A DNA stretch of 64,000 bases from Cherax quadricarinatus. Its lineage: Eukaryota > Arthropoda > Malacostraca > Decapoda > Parastacidae. Positions 23,025-33,205 of this stretch are shown piece by piece. The stretch is taken from contig NC_091340.1 of NCBI RefSeq assembly GCF_038502225.1, positions 30,556,619 to 30,620,618 of the forward strand, read 5' to 3'. Below the pieces are notes generated by a model. That model did no database searches. It was given only the letters and a program-made list of their open reading frames with translations, and was not told where the DNA came from. How positions within the stretch are numbered: the stretch's first letter is position 1; every line of letters begins with the position of its first letter. The position numbers were made by a program, and so were the translations under genes.

Positions 23025-25320
23025 ATGGGTTTTTGCGGGAAAACTGTGAAATCTCAGGGTAGTAATATGAGTACTAGGAGAACTAGTAATAGGCAAAATG
23101 AGGTGGATATTGGAAAGCTAATTGACAAGGACAGTAATAGGTTTAGTGGAATAACAGAAAGGAGCAGGAAGGGTAAAGAGAGAGGAGGGTCTTTAAGTAT
23201 TTATTACACAAATAGTCGCAGTGCTAGGAATAAGATGGACGAGTTGAGACTAGTTGCTAGTGCAGGTAACATAGATGTATTTGCCATTACTGAGACGTGG
23301 TTTAATTCAATAAGTCGGGACATGCCTGCAGAATGTCACATTCAGGGTTTTAAATTGTTCCAAGTAGATAGAAGTATCGGGAAGGGGGGTGGGGTGGCAT
23401 TGTATGTCCGAGATCGCTTGAACTGTTGCATAAAAACGGGTATTAAGTCTGAAGTAACACATACAGAGTCTGTTTGGATAGAATTTTCAGAGGGGCATGA
23501 AAAATTAACTTTAGGTGTGATATACCGTCCCCCAAATTTAGATAGGGACCAGGGGAGAGTACTACAGAGTCTGTTTGGACAGAATTTTCAGAGGGGCATG
23601 AAAAACTGATTTTAGGAGTGATATACCGTCCCCCAAACTTAGATAGGGACCAAGGGAAACTACTATGGGAGGAAATTGTTAAGGCCACAAGGCACTATAA
23701 TGTAGTAATTCTAGGAGACTTTAACTTTAGTCATGTTGATTGGAATTTCTTGACTGGGAATTTAGAATCATACGATTTCTTAGAAGTAGTTCAGGATTGT
23801 TTTTTGAAGCAGTTTGTGACAGAACCTACAAGGGGAAATAACCTGCTTGACTTAGTTATGGCAAACAATGAATCCCTTGTTAATAATTTAGAAATTTCAG
23901 AGGAACTGGGTGCTAGCGACCACAAATCAATTACATTTAGCATTGAATGGAAGTACGATAGTAGCGATAACTCAGTAACAGTCCCAGATTTTCGCTTAGC
24001 AGATTACGATGGGCTTAGAGAACACTTATCATCTGTTGACTGGGGTAACGAAGAGAGCTATCAATATGACAGTTTTCTGAACACTATACATGCTGCTCAA
24101 AGAGCGTTTATCCCATATAAAGAAATTAGATAAAATAGAAATGACCCAAAATGGATGAATAATAGGCTCAAATATCTACTAGGGCATAAGAAAGGAATTT
24201 ATAGGCGTATCAAAAGAGGTGAGGGTCATCTTATGAATCAGTATATTGACATTAAGAGGGACATTAAAAATGGGATAAGAAAAGCTAAAAGGGACTATGA
24301 AATTAAAGTTGCTAGGGATTCTAAAACTAACCCAAAAAGTTTTTTCCAGGTCTATAGAACAAAAGTTAGAGATAAGATAGGTCCCCTTAAAAATAACTAT
24401 GGGCACCTTACTGACAAAGAGAATGAAATGTGCTTGATTTTAAATAATTATTTTCTCTCAGTTTTTTCACAGGAAGACACTAACAATATTCCAGTAATTA
24501 ATTTTTACAGTGGGCTAGAAGAAGATAAATTATGTAACATCACAGTGACTAGTGAAATGGTTGTGAAGCAGATAGACAGACTGAAGCAAAATAAGTCGCC
24601 GGGTCCTGATGAGGTTTTATCAAGGGTTCTTAAGGAATGCAAAATGGAACTCTGTGAACCATTAACTAATATTTTTAATTTATCTCTTCAAACAGGTGTA
24701 GTGTCTGATATGTGGAAGATGGCTAATGTAACTCCTATTTTTAAAACAGGGGACAAGTCGTTACCGTCAAATTACCGCCCAATAAGCCTGACCTCAATTG
24801 TAGGCAAATTACTAGAGTCAATTATAGCTGAGATTATAAGAAGCCATCTCGATAAGCATAGCTTGATTAAAGATACTCAGCATGGATTCACAAGAGGCCG
24901 GTCTTGTCTAACTAATTTATTAACTTTCTTCAGTAAAGCTTTTGAGGCTGTTGACCACAATAAAGAATTTGATATTATTTACTTAGATTTTAGTAAGGCT
25001 TTTGATAGAGTTCAGCACCATAGACTGTTAAAGAAAGTGGCAGCTCATGGCATTGGGGGAAAAGTGCTCTCGTGGATCGAGTCATGGCTCACTGACAGGA
25101 AGCAGAGAGTGTCCATAAATGGGGTTAAATCCGAGTGGGGATCTGTAACAAGTGGCGTTCCACAGGGATCAGTCTTGGGCCCGTTGTTGTTTATAATATA
25201 TTTCAATGATCTTGATGAGGGAATTACTAGTGATATGAGCAAATTCGCCGATGACACAAAGATAGGTAGGATAATTGATTCAAACGTATATGTTATGGAA
25301 CTTCAGGAGGATTTAAACAA
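23025..25320 (+). pseudogene. CR1 ORF2: APE endonuclease and reverse transcriptase (broken)
   Basis: The N-terminal part is an APE-type endonuclease: ITETWFNS, GGGVALYVRD, VIYRPPN, GDFNFSHVDW, SDHKSITF. The RT follows with NKSPGPDEV, NYRPISLTS, QHGFTRGRSC, YLDFSKAFDRV, SGVPQGSVLGP and catalytic KFADDTKI. Defects: a 101-bp direct duplication (first copy from 23465, second from 23566) that shifts the frame by 101 nt and creates the stop at 23607-23609; a TAA at 24131-24133; and the Penelope insertion after 25320. The frame after 23618 is otherwise continuous. Confidence 0.9.
25308..25320. repeat. Target-site duplication, left copy (13 bp)
   Basis: 'aggatttaaacaa' occurs here and again at 28697-28709, flanking the Penelope insertion. 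It is part of the interrupted RT coding sequence. Confidence 0.85.
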
Positions 25321-25599
25321 TGGTAATAAATGGTATAAAATACCGACACAATGGAAATATAAACACAAATGCAGTATAATGTGATCCTTTATTGACAACG
25401 TTTCACCCACACAGTGGGCTTTCTCAAGTCACACACGGATCTACCTGGGGTTGGAAGGTACGAGAGTATTTATAGTCAGAATGTTGAGGTCAGGTGAAGA
25501 ATGCTGCATCTGATGATCCACCGGGTGGGGTTATAGAGTCTTGGGTAGCTTGGCAGGGGTATTGGACAAGTTGTAGACCTTCTGCAGTGTTCTATGTTC

Positions 25600-27868
25600 T
25601 TATGTGGGATAGCGATGAAGAAGTTTCTTGGCGAGTGGTTCAGCTATGTTATAGAAGCCATTGTTCTGGTTGAAATTGTTGGTTATAGAGATAAGCGATG
25701 ATTCCAGGATTCTTCTGTATTGAGTGTTGTCTTCTGTGGCTATAAGTCTTGAGTTTCTGTAGTTAATTAAATGGTTGTGTGAATTGCGATGCTGTACTGG
25801 TGATGTCCTTGATGGTCGTGGTTGTGGAGGTAGATACTTGGAATGATGTTTTGGCAAAGATGTTGGAAACATGTTTGGCAATGGAGTTGTTGGGGAGGAC
25901 TATGTATCTCTTCTCGGCAGTGTCTTCTCTGGGTGTGTTGAAGATGTTTAATGCCCGCCGTCTGCAGTCTCTGATGAAGTGACTAGGATAGTGGAGTTTG
26001 GAAAATACTTGTTCAATTATAGTGCATTCTTCCTCAAGGAACTCATTGCTGCAGATTCTGAGTGCACGTAGGAAGAAGCCTATAATCACACCACGTTTGG
26101 TTTTGGTGTCGTGGTGAGAGTAGAAGTGGAGAAGATCGTTTTGGTTGGTGGGTTTTCGATAGACTTTAAAACGAAGTTCGTGGTCAGCTTTGCAGAGCAG
26201 AACATCGAGGAAAGGAAGAGTGTTGTCGACTTCTTCTTCAAGTGTGAACTGGATTGAAGGCTCGACCTGGTTGAGCTTGTCTTGGAGAGCTTGAACGTTG
26301 AAGCGTTTAGGAGTTATGAGGAGAATGTCGTCAACATAACGGAGCCAGGTGACAGACGAAGGAATAATGGTGGAGAAACGTTCGGCTTCTAGATGTTCCA
26401 TGTATAAGTTCGCCAGGACTGCACTGAGTGGCGAACCCATGGGTAGTCCAAAAGTCTGCTGAAAGAGGTGATTTTCGAAGGAGAAACACGTAAAGCCAAC
26501 ACATAGTTCAACAAGGTCGATGAAATCGCTGGCTGGAATGGGAAGATCAAGTGAATCGTCAATTTTCCTGCGCAAGAGATCGATGGCTTGTGTAGTAGGT
26601 ACTTTGGTGAATAGGGAAGTCACGTCAAGGCTGGAAAGTTTCTTGTTCCTGATGTTGATGTTGCGAATGCGATTGAGAAGATCACCGGAGTGTTTGAGAT
26701 GTGCTGGACTGATGGTGCCCAAGAGTTTAGAGAGGTGGAAATATAAACACAAATGCAGTATAATGTGATCCTTTATTGACTACGTTTCGCCCACACAGTG
26801 GGCTTTTTCAAGTCACAAACAGAACTACCTGGGGTGACTTGAAAAAGCCCACTGTGTGGGCGAAACGTAGTCAATAAAGGATCACATTATACTGCATTTG
26901 TGTTTATATTGCCAGTTTAGAGAGGTGTTTGGCGAGAATTCCTGAGAGCTGGTGGGGAGCACTGCCTATTCCCGAGGATATGGGCCTCAGTGGGATACCA
27001 GGCTTGTGAGTCTTTGGCAGGCCATACATTCTGGCAGGTCTGGGGTTGCTGGGTATGGTGTGCAGAAGTTTCTTCCCTTGTTCTGAGCCCCTCAGAATGC
27101 GGCGAGTCCTTTGAAGAAAAGTTTTAGTAAGGTTGTCCACTTGGTTAGTTGTGAGAGGTTTGTAGGTATCTGGGTCATTAAGTAGATTGAGCATTTTGTT
27201 CCTGTAATCGTCAGTGTTCATGATAACAACACCACCTCCTTTATCAGCGGTGGTGACCCTGATGGTCGTGTCTTCTGCTAAACCTTTAAGTGCATTGATG
27301 TAACGTCGAGGTATGACTGGGGAGCTGTGTGTTGAGATGGCTGCTGAGATGATGCCTTGAAGATAGCCTTTTTGGAAGTCGGAGTCATTGTGTCTGTAGT
27401 TTTTGGCGATGAAATTGAGGTCTTGTTTTGGTATCGTAATTCCTGTTGCGAATTTGAGGCCTAAGCTGAGGGCTTCAGTTTCTGTGGTTGACAGTGGACG
27501 AGATGAAAGATTTTGAATAATTTCAGGTCTTCCTAAACTTTTCCAATTACTATTATCGCAGAGTGTTTGTAGTTTTCTAGTAAGTCTGATCTTCTGTTGA
27601 ACATTCGCTGTGGTAACTCTGCTGCGAATGATTTCGGCGGTGCGTCTGCTCATGTTGCCCCGGAGTGTTGTGCCTAGTGTTCTGGCTTGGAGAAAAGCTT
27701 CCTTTGTAGCATTGTTTAAGTCATCTGCACACTCTTCAAGGTAGGTCCGAGCTGTAGCGGAGAAAGGTGGTTTGATGTTGGCAATTTGAGGAGGTGTAGA
27801 TCTTGGTAAGACCATTTCTTGGATGCAATCACGAAGAAAATTGTGTCTGTTGCGAAGTGAGTAAGCCT
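25600..27868 (-). pseudogene. Penelope-like polyprotein, copy A (RT, GIY-YIG deleted)
   Basis: Minus strand. The N-terminal part (27868-26928) has TTADKGGGVVIMN and MYGLPKTHKPGIPLRPI, characteristic of Penelope RTs. The RT core continues at 26723-25800 with DVTSLFTKVP, FGLPMGSPLS and catalytic YVDDIL. Penelope RTs are usually fused to a GIY-YIG nuclease; here a deletion of about 160 bases near 25790, apparently at short microhomology, removes most of it and shifts the frame. A 176-bp palindrome interrupts the RT at 26738-26913. Not functional. Confidence 0.85.
26738..26913. mobile_element. 176-bp palindrome of two Penelope 3' tails with 14-bp target duplication
   Basis: Two inverted arms of about 75 bp (26738-26815 and 26834-26913), each a PLE 3' tail with the hairpin-GAAAC module, separated by a spacer of about 18 bp. 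'agtttagagaggtg' is present at both 26724-26737 and 26914-26927. It inserted into copy A's RT. It has no coding capacity. Confidence 0.85.
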
Positions 27869-28443
27869 TTATAATTGAACAAGTATTTTCCAAACTCCAC
27901 TATCCTAGTCACTTCATCAGAGACTGCAGACGGCGGGCATTAAACATCTTCAACACACCCAGAGAAGACACTGCCGAGAAGAGATACATAGTCCTCCCCA
28001 ACAACTCCATTGCCAAACATGTTTCCAACATCTTTGCCAAAACATCATTCCAAGTATCTACCTCCACAACCACGACCATCAAGGACATCACCAGTAGTAG
28101 ACAGGACAAGCCTCCATCCTCTGCAGGGGTATACATAATCCCTTGTAATGTCTGCAACAAATTATATGTGGGCGAAACATCAAGAGACCTCCAAACACGC
28201 ATTTCAGAACACCAATATGCAAGCAGGACTGACGATACAAGGAATGCCTGTGTACAGCATCGCAATTCACACAACCATTTAATTAACTACAGAAACTCAA
28301 GACTTATAGCCACAGAAGACAACACTCAATACAGAAGAATCCTGGAATCATCGCTTATCTCTATAACCAACAATTTCAACCAGAACAATGGCTTCTATAA
28401 CATAGCTGAACCACTCGCCAAGAAACTTCTTCATCGCTATCCC
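27869..28443 (+). pseudogene. Penelope-like polyprotein, copy B (C-terminal part with GIY-YIG)
   Basis: Starts inside the coding sequence (TIIEQVFSKLHY) and continues to the normal end (LLHRYPT, then TAA). It contains the complete GIY-YIG nuclease: AGVYIIPCNVCNKLYVGETS, then RDLQTRISEHQYASR. The first half reads in one frame and the nuclease half (about 28168-28449) stays open to the stop. The RT core is missing, so it is a truncated partner of copy A. Confidence 0.8.
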
Positions 28444-28696
28444 ACATAAGAACATAGAACACTGCAGAAGGTCTACAACTTGTCCAATACCCCTGCCAAG
28501 CTACCCAAGACTCTATAACCCCACCCGGTGGATCATCAGATGCAGCATTCTTCACCTGACCTCAACATTCTGACTATAAATACTCTCGTACCTTCCAACC
28601 CCAGGTAGATCCGTGTGTGACTTGAGAAAGCCCACTGTGTGGGTGAAACGTTGTCAATAAAGGATCACATTATACTGCATTTGTGTTTATATATCC
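28444..28696 (+). mobile_element. Penelope 3' UTR and tail (copy B)
   Basis: Non-coding tail ending in the hairpin-GAAAC module (28621-28655) and 'gcatttgtgtttata'. The reverse-oriented equivalent of copy A is at 25352-25600. Same subfamily as A, C and E ('ttgagaaagcccac'). Confidence 0.8.
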
Positions 28697-28709
28697 AGGA
28701 TTTAAACAA
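28697..28709. repeat. Target-site duplication, right copy (13 bp)
   Basis: Second 'aggatttaaacaa'; the CR1 ORF2 sequence resumes here. Confidence 0.85.
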
Positions 28710-29442
28710 ACTCTATTCTTGGTCAGAAAAGTGGCAGATGCAGTTCAATGTAGATAAATGCAAGGTTCTGAAGCTTGGGAGTGCCCATAACCCTAGTACT
28801 TATAAGTTAAATGATGTAGAACTTAGGCATACAGATTGCGAAAAGGACTTGGGGGTTATAGTGAGCAGCAACCTTAAACCAAGACAGCAATGCCTAAGCG
28901 TACGTAATAAGGCAAATAGATTACTGGGATTTATATCAAGAAGTGTAAGCAACAGAAGTCCAGAGGTCATACTGAAGCTTTATACATCATTAGTAAGGCC
29001 TCACCTAGATTATGCAGCTCAGTTCTAGTCTCCGTATTACAAAATGGACATAAATTCGTTAGAAAACATTCAGCGTAGGATGACTAAATTAATACATAGC
29101 ATTAGAAATCTTCCTTATGAAGAAAGATTGAAGACTCTTAAGTTACATTCACTTGTTAGACGAAGAATGAGGGGAGACCTGATCGAAGTGTATAAGTGGA
29201 AGATAGGTATTAATAAAGGGGATATTAATAAGGTCTTGAGGATGTCTCTCCAAGAGAGAACCCGCAGTAATGGATTTAAATTAGATAAGTTTAGATTTAG
29301 AAAGGACATAGGAAAGTATTGGTTTGGAAATAGGGTAGTTGATGAGTGGAACAGTCTACCTAGTTGGGTTATTGAGGCTGGGACTTTGGGTAGTTTCAAA
29401 TCTAGGTTGGATAAGTACATGAGTGGGAGGGGTTGGATTTGA
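28710..29442 (+). pseudogene. CR1 ORF2, C-terminal part
   Basis: Continues the interrupted RT: WSEKWQMQFNVDKCKVLKLG, then KDLGVIVSSNLK, LVRPHLDYAAQF, ENIQRRMTKLI and WNSLPSWVIEAGTLGSFKSR. There is one in-frame TAG at 29026-29028 (a Trp is usual there). Without the PLE and one copy of the duplication, the frame agrees with that before 25320, so interruption came after the LINE settled. Confidence 0.85.
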
Positions 29443-29590
29443 GTGGGACTTGCACATCAGAGCTTATTTCTTGGGTGGCATTGAAAATTGAGTTGGGCAA
29501 ATGTTTTATTAGTGGGATGAATTGTAAAGGACCTGCCTAGTATGGGCCAACAGGCTTACTGCAGTGTTCCTCCTTTCTTATGTTCTTATG
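29443..29590 (+). mobile_element. CR1 3' UTR and tail
   Basis: Ends with 'cctcctttcttatgttctta' and a short direct repeat of 'cttatg', then minisatellite. An older copy of the same 3' end is at 53205-53945. Confidence 0.8.
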
Positions 29591-30256
29591 ACGACATGTG
29601 TCAGCCGGTGTTGTTGTACTGATGACAGGTATCAGCCAGAGTTGTTCTACTCTTGACAAGTGTCAGCTAGAGTTGTTCTATTGATGACAGATGTCAGCCA
29701 GTGTTGTTGTAATGATGACAGGTATCAACCACAGTTGTTCTACTGTTGACAGGTGTCAGCCAGAGTTGTTGTACCGATGACAGGTGTCAGCCGGTGTTGT
29801 TGCATTGATGACATGTGTCAGCCAGTTTTGTTGTAATGATGACAGGTATCAGCCAGAGTTGTTCTACTGTTGACAGATGTCAGCCAGAGTTGCTCTGCTG
29901 ATGACAGGTGTCAGCCAGTGTTGTTGTACTGCTTACAGGTGTCAGACAGTGTTGTTGTATTGATAACAGGTGTCAGCCTGTGTTGTTTTACTGATGACAG
30001 CGTTCAGCCAGTGTTGATGTAATGATGACAGGTGTCAGCCAATATTTATGCACTAATGACAGGTGTGGATATACAGATGACAGTTGTCAGCAAGAGTTGA
30101 TATACAAATGACAGGTGTCAGCAAGTGTAGATAGACAGATGAAAGGTGTTACCCAGTGTGATGAGATGATGACAGATGTCGGCCAGTGTTAATGTACTGA
30201 TGACAGGTGTCAGCCAATGTGTATATACAGATACAGGTGTCAGCAAGTGTCCATAT
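29591..30256. repeat. 31-bp minisatellite, block 2
   Basis: Continuation of the array at 20200-21950 after the CR1. It grows more degenerate toward the right, where the next PLE inserted. Confidence 0.85.
30245..30256. repeat. Target-site duplication, left copy (12 bp)
   Basis: 'aagtgtccatat' is repeated at 36986-36997, on the far side of the composite Penelope insertion. Confidence 0.8.
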
Positions 30257-30368
30257 GGAAATAAATGGTATAAAATACCGACACAATGGAAATATAAACA
30301 CAAATGCAGTATAATGTGATCCTTTATTGACAACGTTTCACCCACACAGTGGGCTTTCTCAAGTCACA

Positions 30369-30638
30369 CAGACGCACCGCCGAAATCATTCGCAGCAGAG
30401 TTACCACAGCGAATGTTCAACAGAAGATCAGACTTACTAGAAAACTACAAACACTCTGCGATAATAGTAATTGGAAAAGTTTAGGAAGACCTGAAATTAT
30501 TCAAAATCTTTCATCTCGTCCACTGTCAACCACAGAAACTGAAGCCCTCAGCTTAGGCCTCAAATTCGCAACAGGAATTACGAAACCAAAACAAGACCTC
30601 AATTTCATCGCCAAAAACTACAGACACAATGACTCCGG
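30369..30638 (+). pseudogene. Penelope-like polyprotein, copy C N-terminal fragment
   Basis: Reads RRTAEIIRSRVTTANVQQKI through FIAKNYRHNDS, the region before the RT core. It is fused at its left to an inverted element tail and so lacks the first 90 or so residues seen in copy A. It stops where the LINE begins. Confidence 0.8.
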
Positions 30639-32694
30639 GGTGTTGTTGTTAAAGATTCGCCGGTATTTTCCCGGCCCGGGCCCTTCCAAGTGGTGGCCCG
30701 GCACTGGCTCCCTGTCTAGGGAGTGTCTGAGACCTAAGTCTCCCATGGGAGGAGGCACAAGTACCCCCCTCATCTTGTAAGGTACAAACTCGGGCTCTGG
30801 CACCAACCATGCCCTAGAAGGGCAATGCATGGTGTCGATCGTGCTAGCGCTGTGCTCTCCTGTGTGGAGTGTCGTGTGTTGGTGTTCATTTTCATTCATG
30901 TTGATTCGCAGGTCCTTCTGGCCCAGGTCTTCTCCAGATGGTGACCCGGCAGTGGCCCCCCGGGTGGGGGGTGACGATAATCATCTTTCTTCTTTCTTGG
31001 CCCTCCAGTTGGAGGATGTCGTCTTCTTCTATCTTGCGCAGAGGCAGCAGTTACAGGGTTGATTGGAGCCACACCCCAGCTTTAGCGGACAGCAAAGTGC
31101 TGGGTGAATGGTCATGGATAGTCGTGCTAGACGAGGGTACCGTCTTCAAGGTCCCTATTCTGAAGCATCCTGAATTTCCTCTTTGAGGTGTACTTGACTT
31201 CCACAAGGTGTTGGGTGTTGGCAGTGAGTAGTCTGGTCATGTCTTCAGTGGTGTATGTAGCAGTTTGGTCGTAGGTATACTTGACTGTTCCGTCCTGGAG
31301 GTGATGATGGATTTCTGAAGACAGCATTGTGTTCTTATACTCCTTGGTTGTGTAGAAGTATACGCCCTTCAGATATCGGACCCGTTGTGGTGCAGCAGTG
31401 TCAGTGACAGTGGCACCGTGAGGTGCATCCGCAGTGTCTTGTGTTTTTGCTTTCTTGGCTGGTGGCTGAACTGGTGAAGGCGAGATTTCCGACTGGTCAG
31501 TTGCTCTAGCAGTGGATGAAAGCGGTAGTGGACTCTCATTGGTGGGTTTTGCCGACGTCTCAGAGGTCTCTGATTGGTCCATCTCTGTGTCTAGTGGAGG
31601 TTGTGACAGCGGTGGAGCAGCGGTGATGCTGGTAATATTTGCAGTAGATTTTAGGATCTCAGTGGAAGGTGGTGATGCAGGGAATGTGAGGCCAGGCATA
31701 TTATTTAGTTTGAAAAGTTCATTGATGGTGGTGTTGAAGGAACCAGGCTCAGCTGCATTCTGTACATGAGCATACATAATGCAACAAAGAATCTTGGTGG
31801 AGTCGGCAGTAGGTGCTGGCAGGGAAGTGGTGGGAGCAGCTTGCGTGGCATGTAGTATCTTGGTAGTGTCTGCTTGAAGCTTGGCGATAGCAGAATATGT
31901 GGTTGCTTGTGGGTTGGGTTTCTTTTGTTGTTGTTGTTTCTTGAGTATGTCTCTTCTGGTAGGGCACCTGGCAGCAAGAGTATGGTGGTCATTCTTGCAG
32001 TTCAAGCATTTAGGTGGTGAAGCAGTAGTGCAATTCTTGAAGTCATGACCCTCACGGCCACAGGTGGAGCAGAACTTCTTGTCCTTGGTAGGACAATCAT
32101 TTGTGGTGTGTAAGTATGAGTAACAATTATAGCACTGTGAGATATGTTGGAATTTCTCTGCTTCGATGAAGGCTGGGTTGATGTGGAAGTAGTGAATAGC
32201 CAGGCCCTCAGCGAGAGCTCTGGCTGCCATGTTGACGTCACTGAAGGTGACCTTCAGCATGGATGAAGCATTGGGTATTTTAGTAATGAAGTCCACCTTG
32301 GCCCAATGGTTCTTTGCTTCGATAGATGACTTGATTTCTTCAGTGGCCTGTACAGTGATAAGGTTGTCGAGTCGCTTGAGGAACACAGTTCTCCTGGCCC
32401 TCAGTGCTGGGGAAGTCAAGACAAGAAATCCCTGGTCTCGTAGAGTGGTAGTAGCAGTGGTGGTAAGTAGTTTCTCAGCCTCTGTGTCGTCTGTACAGAC
32501 GACAACAAAGGCCTCTTTGAGCGATAAAATCGCATTACATTTGACTTGCAGCCTGCCACTAACGACAGCTGCAAGTGCTAGTTTGGACGACTCATTGGTT
32601 ATACCACTCGCTGGTTTGATCTTTACTCTGTTAGAGTAATGCATCGTGAGTAAGCAGTGCTCTGGTGTAGAATGAACTGTAACCCTACGTTAAT
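30639..32694 (-). mobile_element. LINE with ORF1 and 3' end but no ORF2
   Basis: On the minus strand: a short 5' region, ORF1 (32644-31127), then about 290 bases, then the same 3' end family as 12640-12900 (30639-30830). No endonuclease or RT is present, so this is an internally deleted, non-autonomous derivative. It sits between PLE parts and seems to have removed the tail of PLE dimer D. Confidence 0.7.
31127..32644 (-). CDS. LINE ORF1 (Gag-like, three zinc knuckles)
   Basis: An intact 505-codon frame from ATG to TAG. An RRM-like or mixed alpha/beta region probably occupies residues about 20-170. Three CCHC knuckles follow at about 180-230: CYNCYSYLHTTNDC and CSTCGREGHDFKNC (both CX2CX4HX4C), then CLNCKNDHHTLAARC. 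A Gln/Pro/Ser/Thr-rich disordered tail follows. Such proteins bind element RNA and form the RNP in I/Jockey-type LINEs. It resembles a capsid/nucleocapsid protein but no LTR is present. An open ORF1 beside a missing ORF2 suggests recent activity or mobilisation by a relative. Confidence 0.8.
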   Translation of the reverse strand: MHYSNRVKIKPASGITNESSKLALAAVVSGRLQVKCNAILSLKEAFVVVCTDDTEAEKLLTTTATTTLRDQGFLVLTSPALRARRTVFLKRLDNLITVQATEEIKSSIEAKNHWAKVDFITKIPNASSMLKVTFSDVNMAARALAEGLAIHYFHINPAFIEAEKFQHISQCYNCYSYLHTTNDCPTKDKKFCSTCGREGHDFKNCTTASPPKCLNCKNDHHTLAARCPTRRDILKKQQQQKKPNPQATTYSAIAKLQADTTKILHATQAAPTTSLPAPTADSTKILCCIMYAHVQNAAEPGSFNTTINELFKLNNMPGLTFPASPPSTEILKSTANITSITAAPPLSQPPLDTEMDQSETSETSAKPTNESPLPLSSTARATDQSEISPSPVQPPAKKAKTQDTADAPHGATVTDTAAPQRVRYLKGVYFYTTKEYKNTMLSSEIHHHLQDGTVKYTYDQTATYTTEDMTRLLTANTQHLVEVKYTSKRKFRMLQNRDLEDGTLV

Positions 32695-33205
32695 CTGGGG
32701 TGGAAGGAACGCGAGTATTTATAGTCCGGCTGAGGTCAGGTGAAGAATGCTGCATCTGATGATGTACCGAGTGGGGCTATAGAGTCTAAAAACTTGGGTA
32801 GCTTGGAAAGGAGATTGGATAAGTTTGTGAGCAGACCTTCTACAGTGTTCTTATGTGGGATAGCGATGAAGAAGTTTCTTGGCAAGTGGTTCAGCTATGT
32901 TATAGAAGCCACTATTCTGGTTGAAGTTGTCGGATATAGAAATAAGTGATGATTCCAGGATTCTTCGGTATTGAGTGTTGTCTTCTGTGGCGATAAGTCT
33001 TGAGTTTCTGTAGTTTATCAAGTGGTTGTGTGAATTACGGTGTTGTACGCAGGCATTCCTTGTGTCGTCAGACCTGCTTGCGTATTGGTGTTCTGAAATA
33101 CGTGTTTGGAGGTCCCTTGATGTTTCGCCCACGTATAACTTGTTGCAGTCATTACAAGGGATTATGTATACCCCTGCAGAGGATGGAGGCTTGTCCTGCC
33201 TACTA
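32695..33205 (-). pseudogene. Penelope-like copy D, left (inverted) part
   Basis: Minus-strand 3' UTR and GIY-YIG end (VGETSRDLQTRISEHQYASR through LLHRYPT), cut at the start of the nuclease and joined head to head to the plus-strand part at 33206. It shares private variants with the right part (SISDNFNQNSGFYN, RSDDTRN). Its own outer tail is missing next to the LINE. Confidence 0.8.

Larger units (their letters stand above)
25321..28696. mobile_element. Inverted dimer of Penelope-like element (copies A and B)
   Basis: A long minus-strand copy (A, 25321 to about 27868) is joined head to head to a short plus-strand copy (B, about 27869-28696), so both outer ends are element 3' tails. The pair is flanked by a 13-bp target duplication in the CR1 ORF2. 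A and B share variants absent from other copies here (LPNNS, YPSHF), which supports one origin for both halves. Confidence 0.85.
21951..29590 (+). mobile_element. CR1-type LINE, near full length, interrupted by a Penelope insertion
   Basis: Lies inside the 31-bp minisatellite. Order: a 5' region with three 'gtgtacttagct' repeats, ORF1 (22045-23010), ORF2 endonuclease-RT (23025-25320), a Penelope insertion (25321-28696), the ORF2 C-terminus (28710-29442), then a 3' UTR ending in 'cttatgttcttatg' short repeats rather than poly(A), as CR1 elements do. Inactivated by a 101-bp duplication, two in-frame stops and the insertion. Confidence 0.85.
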
